Under the pieces are notes generated by a model. The model was given only the letters and a program-made list of their open reading frames with translations. It did no database searches and was not told where the DNA came from. From contig CAMBEJ010000040.1 in the NCBI GenBank assembly GCA_945865375.1, positions 1 through 36,487 on the forward strand: a DNA stretch of 36,487 bases, written 5' to 3'. Numbering within the stretch: the first letter of the stretch is position 1; each line of letters starts with the position of its first letter. The position numbers were made by a program, and so were the translations under genes. Positions 32,262-36,487 of this stretch are shown one piece after another. The stretch comes from Akkermansia muciniphila. Lineage in GTDB: Bacteria > Verrucomicrobiota > Verrucomicrobiia > Limisphaerales > F1-80-MAGS106.

Positions 32262-32291
32262 ATAATATGACTAGATTCAACTTTTTGTCAA
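32262..32291 (-). promoter_or_regulatory. Sigma-70-like promoter for the lipid operon
   Basis: On the minus strand, TTGACA (32286-32291) and TATTAT (32262-32267) are separated by 18 bp. This is a perfect -35 and a five-of-six -10. The long spacer is of the sort MerR-family regulators can work on. The site lies in an AT-rich island between the divergent genes. Confidence 0.6.
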
Positions 32292-32304
32292 GATTATGTA
32301 TAAT
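32276..32304 (+). promoter_or_regulatory. Possible promoter for the B12-photoreceptor gene
   Basis: TATAAT at 32299-32304 is a perfect -10 box. With a 17-bp spacer the -35 would be TTCAAC (32276-32281), a poor match. It would overlap back-to-back with the lipid-operon promoter, so one bound regulator could cover both. The leader to the GTG start would be about 130 nt. Confidence 0.45.
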
Positions 32305-32440
32305 GTTTAGTTCGACAAGTAAAAACATCACACACATTAATAAAGGTGCGATATTGTGGTTATTTCAGCATTTATTTGAATTTTTAAGGAAATTATCTTG
32401 CACTCTGCTACTGAAATGTCTACAACTTGTTTATTAAATT

Positions 32441-33382
32441 GTGATTGAAGCTCATTATGCAATTAACGCTGTTGCGAGGCGGACTGGATTGACAGCCCAC
32501 GTTATCAGGATTTGGGAAAAGCGTTACCAGGCGGTGGAGCCGGAGCGAACCGATACGAACCGACGTCTTTATTCCGAAGCGCAAATTGAGCGATTAAGTT
32601 TGCTTCGTGAGATCACGCGCGCCGGACACCATATCGGCCCGGTGGCCAAGCTATCCACAGAGAAGTTACGCCAGCTTGCGAAGGAATCTGAAGCGGCCCC
32701 GCCCCCCGGCAAGCTGGCCACCTCGGCTGGGCCCGGAACGTCGTCGTTCCTCGATCAATGCGTTGCCGCTGTGAAAGCCCTGGATTCCCGGGCTCTCGAA
32801 AACGCGCTCATGCAGGCGGAGACGGAGTTGGGCTCGCATGGATTGCTGCAACATGTTATTGGGCCATTGGCGCAAAGCATGGGCCAATTGTGGCGCGACG
32901 GAACCATCACGGCGGCACACGAGCATTTCTCGAGTGCGGTCATCCGCATTTTCCTGGGTCACGCTGCGAAGCCCTTTGCCGGAACCGGAGGCGACCCCCG
33001 GATCGTAGTGGCCACCCCCGCCGGGCAGATCCACGAACTGGGTGCCCTCATCGTCGGCGCAGCGGCGGCGAACGTGGGCTGGCACGTGACCTACCTTGGC
33101 GCGAGCCTGCCTGCGACCGAAATCGCCGGCGCGACCCGACAAAATCGCGCTCGCGCTGTGGCCTTGAGCCTGGTGTATCCCGAAGACGACCCACGCCTGG
33201 AAAGCGAGCTGCTTCGACTGCGCAAATTCCTGCCAGCGGAAGTCAGCTTGCTCGTGGGTGGCCGCGCGATGGCGGCCTACCATGAGGTCCTCACCAAGAT
33301 CGGCGCGTTGCAAATCAAGGACCTCAGTCATCTCTGCTCCGCTTTGGACGAACTGCGCAAGCAGGTGAGGAAAGCGAAGTGA
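32441..33382 (+). CDS. MerR-type regulator with B12 domain, CarH/LitR-like photoreceptor
   Basis: 313 residues. The N-terminal MerR helix-turn-helix (YAINAVARRTGLTAHVIRIWEKRY...NRRLYSEAQIERL, about 6-52) binds DNA. A helical bundle follows, then a cobalamin-binding Rossmann domain. The light-sensing signature is present: Trp151, nine residues, Glu161-His162 (the Wx9EH motif) and axial-ligand His198 in TPAGQIHELGALIVG. In CarH, adenosylcobalamin holds a DNA-bound tetramer in the dark, and light breaks it and lifts repression. The gene faces the lipid operon across about 500 bp and likely controls it and itself. The start is GTG 32441. A DUF2892 gene overlaps its end. Confidence 0.88.
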   Translation: MIEAHYAINAVARRTGLTAHVIRIWEKRYQAVEPERTDTNRRLYSEAQIERLSLLREITRAGHHIGPVAKLSTEKLRQLAKESEAAPPPGKLATSAGPGTSSFLDQCVAAVKALDSRALENALMQAETELGSHGLLQHVIGPLAQSMGQLWRDGTITAAHEHFSSAVIRIFLGHAAKPFAGTGGDPRIVVATPAGQIHELGALIVGAAAANVGWHVTYLGASLPATEIAGATRQNRARAVALSLVYPEDDPRLESELLRLRKFLPAEVSLLVGGRAMAAYHEVLTKIGALQIKDLSHLCSALDELRKQVRKAK

Positions 33383-33591
33383 TGAAAAAGCGATTTTCAC
33401 CCAACATTAATAGCCAGGGCCGCTTGATTCGCGGTGCCGTCGCGCTCCTCTTGTTCGTTGGTGCCGCCTTCAGTTCAATCCTGTCGGTATGGCTGGGGGT
33501 TGCACTGGCTGCGGCTGGGGCATTTGTCCTTTTCGAAGCGCTGCGGGGCTGGTGCGCGCTGCGGGCCTGCGGCATCAAAACCAAGATCTGA
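33382..33591 (+). CDS. DUF2892 small membrane protein
   Basis: 69 residues. A basic N-terminus (KKRFSPNINSQGRLIRG) is followed by two hydrophobic segments, AVALLLFVGAAFSSILS and VWLGVALAAAGAFVLFEAL, then the small Cys-containing tail GWCALRACGI. This is the DUF2892 (YgaP transmembrane-like) pattern. Such domains often accompany rhodaneses or sulfur handling, but the role here is unknown. The ATG shares its A with the TGA stop of the B12-regulator gene (TGATG), so the two are translationally coupled, and it may be light-regulated with it. Confidence 0.82.
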   Translation: MKKRFSPNINSQGRLIRGAVALLLFVGAAFSSILSVWLGVALAAAGAFVLFEALRGWCALRACGIKTKI

Positions 33592-34037
33592 CTCGGACTT
33601 GTGGTGAAGCACTTTTGTGTTCAGCTTCAGCTTGTCCTGCCGGTTCCGACCCATCGGTCCAGGACGAACACCGCTGCGGCCATTGCAGCCGACGGATTCA
33701 TGAACACCGCTTCGAAGAAGACTCCGGTGGCGATCGCTACGTGGATCACGTGCGTTACATGCGCCCCACAAAGACGACGGTCGGCAGTGCAATCCTTTCT
33801 TGCTTGCAAGCACTCCGACTTCTAGAGTGATAGGAGCCTTGGCTGTTGGGGTCTGCTGTCGTGATCGGACGAAGCAAGGGGATCGACGCGCGCCAGCCTG
33901 TCGTGCCGGTTCAAGAGTGGTGCCATAGATCCTCAATCCCTAACAAACGGTTGACGCTGAGAGCCAAACATTGTGAAATTAACATTTCCAATTTCGATCA
34001 AATGTGGGTATATACTGGTTTCGTTCGAAAAAGCACC
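33592..34037. other. Upstream region of the SPFH genes
   Basis: About 450 bp without a recognised gene. Short frames on both strands lack family features. There is a 12-bp palindrome, TGCTTGCAAGCA (33801-33812). TATACT at 34011-34016 could be a -10 box just before the SPFH gene, and TTGACG at 33951 has a weak partner TGAAAT 17 bp on. Neither promoter is convincing. Confidence 0.4.
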
Positions 34038-34904
34038 ATGAGTCCACAAGCCTTCGCCCGGTTCATCGGAGTCGCCATCCTGATCTTCGTGGGGGTGATC
34101 ATGGCCTCGTCGGGAACCTATGTGGTGCATCCGGGCTACCGCGGGGTGCAAGTCACCATGGGGAAGGTTTCGTCCGCGTTCAAACCCGACGGATTCGGCC
34201 TCAGGGCACCATTTATCACCGCGATTCACCCGATTTCCATCCGCCAACAGACGGCTGAAGACAAGGCCGAATGTTATTCATCCGACTTACAGCAGATCCA
34301 CATTGAGTTGCGGGTGCTCTTCCGCATTCCAGAAAGTTCGGTCGTGAAGTTGTTCCAGGAATATGACGGAGAGCCGTTCGAGAGTCTCATCGCCCCCCGG
34401 GTGCATGAAGCGCTGAAAGAGGTCACGGCCCTCCAGAGCGCGGAGCAAATCGTCAAGAACCGAGAGCAGATCAAAACTCGATCTCTCGATATTGCGCGGG
34501 TGAAAGTCGGCCCGATGCTTGTCATCGAAGACATCGTCATCCAAAATATCGCGCTGACGAAGGAGCTCGAACACGCCATCGAGGCCAAGATGATCCAGGA
34601 ACAGGACGCTTCGAAATCCAAGTATTTCCAGCAGCGCGCTCAGATCGAAGCCGACACCTCCGTCATCAAGGCCAAAGGTGAGGCCGAATCCATCCGCATC
34701 CGAGGCCAAGCGTTACGGGAAAATCCTACCTACATTGATTTGCAGGTTGTGGACAAATGGGACGGCTTCACGCCTTTGGTCATCGGTGGGAGCGATAATT
34801 TTGTACTGCCGTTGCAGGATCTTGAGCGACTGAGAGAATCCAAAAGCCCTATCCCGGCACCGCGATCAGCGCCCGTGGTCAGACAACGACAGCCCGCTCC
34901 TTAA
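34038..34904 (+). CDS. SPFH/Band 7 (prohibitin-like) membrane protein 1
   Basis: 288 residues. One N-terminal membrane span (FIGVAILIFVGVIMASSGTYVV) is followed by a Band 7 domain: GYRGVQVTMGKVSSAFKPDGFGLRAPFI, then SIRQQT, and ELRVLFRIPESSV. A helical, probably coiled-coil region follows (ALKEVTALQSAEQIVKNREQIKTRSLD, then EAKMIQEQDASKSKYFQQRAQIEADT). The end is a short polar tail. SPFH proteins form ring-shaped cages or membrane microdomains and often hold proteases such as FtsH. ATG 34038 is chosen because the span follows at once. The paralogue at 34909 starts four bases after this stop. Confidence 0.9.
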   Translation: MSPQAFARFIGVAILIFVGVIMASSGTYVVHPGYRGVQVTMGKVSSAFKPDGFGLRAPFITAIHPISIRQQTAEDKAECYSSDLQQIHIELRVLFRIPESSVVKLFQEYDGEPFESLIAPRVHEALKEVTALQSAEQIVKNREQIKTRSLDIARVKVGPMLVIEDIVIQNIALTKELEHAIEAKMIQEQDASKSKYFQQRAQIEADTSVIKAKGEAESIRIRGQALRENPTYIDLQVVDKWDGFTPLVIGGSDNFVLPLQDLERLRESKSPIPAPRSAPVVRQRQPAP

Positions 34905-34908
34905 CGCC

Positions 34909-35730
34909 ATGAACCCTTCGTCTCTGCCTAAAGTCATCGGTGTTGGGGTTCTGGTGTTTGTGCTTGTTATCTTGAGCGCCACATCGACGTATGTCGTGGG
35001 GCCAGGCACCCGAGGGATCAAAGTCACCTTAGGCAAGACGGCGGACCAATTCCTTCCGGAAGGGTTTGGCTTCAAGTCGCCGTTCATCACGAGCATCGTG
35101 CCGGTGAGCATCCGGCAGAAGACGCAGGCCGTGCGCGCGGAATGTTTTTCATCCGATCTGCAACAAGTGATCTTGGATTTGCGCGTGCTTTATCGCGTGC
35201 CGGAGCAGGCGGTGGTGGAGATTTACAAGCAGTTCTCGGGGGATCCATTTGACAGCCTCATCGCGCCACGGGTGCAGGAGGCGCTTAAGGAAGTCACGGC
35301 GTTGCTGACAGCCGAGCAAATCGTGAAGAGCCGCGAGGAAATCAAACAGAAAGCGCTCAGTGCCGCGCGGTTGAAAATTGGCGAACTGCTCAAGGTCGAG
35401 GACATTGTCATCCGCAACATCGACCTCTCAAAGGAATTGGAGCGGGCCATCGAGGCGAAGATGGTTGCGGAGCAGCAGGCGGCGCAGGCGCGCTTCACTC
35501 AGGTGCAGACCCAGGTGGAGGCCGAGACCGCCGTCATCAGCGCACGGGGCGAGGCGGAAGCCATCAAGGTGCGTGGCGATGCGCTCAAGCTGAACCCGGC
35601 TTTCCTGAGGCTGAAACTTGTGGAGCGATGGAACGGCAAATCACCCCTCGTTGTTCCCGCGCAGGCAAACAACACGGGAGCAGGTTTACTCTTGCCGCTT
35701 GGTTCGGCGGAGAGCCCAACGCCGCCGTGA
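34909..35730 (+). CDS. SPFH/Band 7 (prohibitin-like) membrane protein 2
   Basis: 273 residues, a clear paralogue of the preceding protein over its whole length. For example, EALKEVTAL..AEQIVK.RE and AIEAKM are shared, as is the N-terminal span VIGVGVLVFVLVILSATSTYVV. The Band 7 domain includes GTRGIKVTLGKTADQFLPEGFGFKSPFI. The pair may build a mixed ring, as eukaryotic prohibitins 1 and 2 do; that is an inference from the tandem layout. A small membrane protein gene overlaps its stop by GTGA. Confidence 0.9.
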   Translation: MNPSSLPKVIGVGVLVFVLVILSATSTYVVGPGTRGIKVTLGKTADQFLPEGFGFKSPFITSIVPVSIRQKTQAVRAECFSSDLQQVILDLRVLYRVPEQAVVEIYKQFSGDPFDSLIAPRVQEALKEVTALLTAEQIVKSREEIKQKALSAARLKIGELLKVEDIVIRNIDLSKELERAIEAKMVAEQQAAQARFTQVQTQVEAETAVISARGEAEAIKVRGDALKLNPAFLRLKLVERWNGKSPLVVPAQANNTGAGLLLPLGSAESPTPP

Positions 35731-35930
35731 GCCTTCATCCCCGGGCTAAGGCAGGCTGCCAGTTTCTGTTGTTGTTGGTGGTATTGATGGTGCTGGTTGT
35801 GTTGTTCAAGCCCGCTTTTGCTTTCGTGGAAATGGCCGCCCGCGAACTGCGTTACTTCTGGTGGCTTATTCTCCTGGTCGCGCTCGCCTTTTGGTTGATC
35901 TGGGGACTCGGGCGAAAACCGAAGGGGTGA
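35727..35930 (+). CDS. Small two-span membrane protein in SPFH operon
   Basis: 67 residues from GTG 35727, overlapping the SPFH stop as GTGA. Two strongly hydrophobic segments: CQFLLLLVVLMVLVVLFKPAFAF and ELRYFWWLILLVALAFWLIWGL, with a basic C-terminus GRKPKG. No family recognised. The four-base overlap and lack of any other start argue that it is translated with the SPFH pair, perhaps as an accessory subunit. The longer frame from 35628 lies inside the SPFH gene and is not used. Confidence 0.65.
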   Translation: MSLHPRAKAGCQFLLLLVVLMVLVVLFKPAFAFVEMAARELRYFWWLILLVALAFWLIWGLGRKPKG

Positions 35931-36487
35931 TACCCATTCTCATTCCTGCGTTCCTCTGGGGTTAAAAGTTGAAATAGCTTTGGCTAGGATCAAGATCACT
36001 CGTGCTTGAACCAAGATCAGACCTCAGAATTAGGGGGGTAAAACGAGAAAAGCAATGGCGAGTTGGATTCCCTGGAAATCGTCCATTATGAAGAAGCGCT
36101 TTGACGGCATCGGATTAGTTTTAAGAATCCCACTGGTGTCAGGATCGCGACACCAAACGGTTTCTTTAGCACGAGCAAATCCCGGTCGCTGCTGACTGCG
36201 GCTTCGGCACCAGAACCCAATGCACACGCAAGTCCCGACTTCGCTGTTTCCCTAACGGCGCAGGCTCACGAAACGCACCCGCGACAGGAGCCAGTCCAAC
36301 GTTGGCCTCGCGGGTCAACCCTCATCTTTACCTTGAGAAATCGGGACTAGATATCCCGATTGTTTCCGCAAGCCGAGAGCTTGAGTATTTTTGGAAAATG
36401 ATTTGAGAATCCCCCGTGAATTGCACGAACCGTTGGTTTCGGCAGGGATGCAAACCGCCGAGGCCTGAGATTATCGGGCGGACGCAA
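35931..36487. other. 3' end of window without a gene
   Basis: No open frame here has family features. A perfect 8-bp hairpin, AATCGGGA-CTAGATA-TCCCGATT, lies at 36339-36361 and is not followed by a T-run. The base composition is mixed and nothing else stands out. Confidence 0.5.

Noticed and set aside
33601..33825. Possible small genes upstream of the SPFH pair
   Set aside because: Frames on both strands are short, Cys/Thr-rich or low in family likeness, and lack ribosome-binding sites.
36339..36361. Intrinsic terminator at the window end
   Set aside because: The hairpin is perfect but lacks a T-run and is 400 bp from the nearest gene end.

Overview
The window looks like chromosomal DNA of a member of the Verrucomicrobiota, probably from the Pedosphaera/Limisphaerales side. 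This is inferred from gene content, not from a marker gene. The clues are a paired PSD1 (DUF1549/DUF1553) and DUF1501 gene set, a Tat-exported Gfo/Idh/MocA oxidoreductase, a large 'two-component regulator propeller' sensor, a secreted protein built from cohesin-like and dockerin-like modules, and many small palindromic elements between genes. No rRNA, tRNA, CRISPR array or phage was seen.

Layout. 0.1-1.6 kb: remnant of a membrane Ser/Thr kinase with a Kelch-like C-terminus. 2.0-3.4 kb: two convergent toxin-antitoxin modules (phd-vapC and hicBA) and a relic of the phd gene. 3.4-4.6 kb: prfB with its programmed +1 frameshift. 4.8-6.4 kb: trpC and trpF, separated by a palindromic repeat. 6.66-7.85 kb: an exported aldose 1-epimerase. 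7.9-12.0 kb (minus): PSD1 then DUF1501. 12.1-12.7 kb: tandem repeats. 12.7-14.0 kb: Gfo/Idh oxidoreductase. 14.2-14.5 kb: one palindromic element nested in another. 14.8-15.3 kb: YHS-like/rhodanese protein. 15.5-19.6 kb: propeller sensor, histidine kinase and NarL-type response regulator, with the sensor split from the kinase by one in-frame TAG. 19.6-20.8 kb: a decaying Phd/PIN module followed by a second response-regulator tail. 20.8-22.0 kb: DUF4143 ATPase preceded by twin palindromes. 22.4-25.3 kb: cohesin/dockerin-like secreted protein broken in three places. 25.3-26.2 kb: IS4-type transposase relic. 26.4-31.9 kb (minus): a six-gene lipid-modification operon. 32.4-33.6 kb: a CarH/LitR-type B12 photoreceptor regulator and a DUF2892 membrane protein. 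34.0-35.9 kb: two tandem SPFH (prohibitin-like) genes and a small membrane protein.

The most interesting functional unit is the divergent pair at 26.4-33.6 kb. A MerR regulator with the Wx9EH and His signature of adenosylcobalamin photoreceptors faces an operon of FAD oxidoreductase, DUF1365, cyclopropane-fatty-acid synthase, DUF1475, DUF1295 and a second CFA-type methyltransferase. All five gene junctions are four-base ATGA overlaps. This suggests light-controlled modification of membrane fatty acids.

The stretch from about 18 to 26 kb is rich in decay: a split kinase, a dead toxin, a response-regulator relic, a triply broken secreted protein and a dead transposase. At least seven short palindromic or inverted-repeat elements lie between genes, and two families are present twice.
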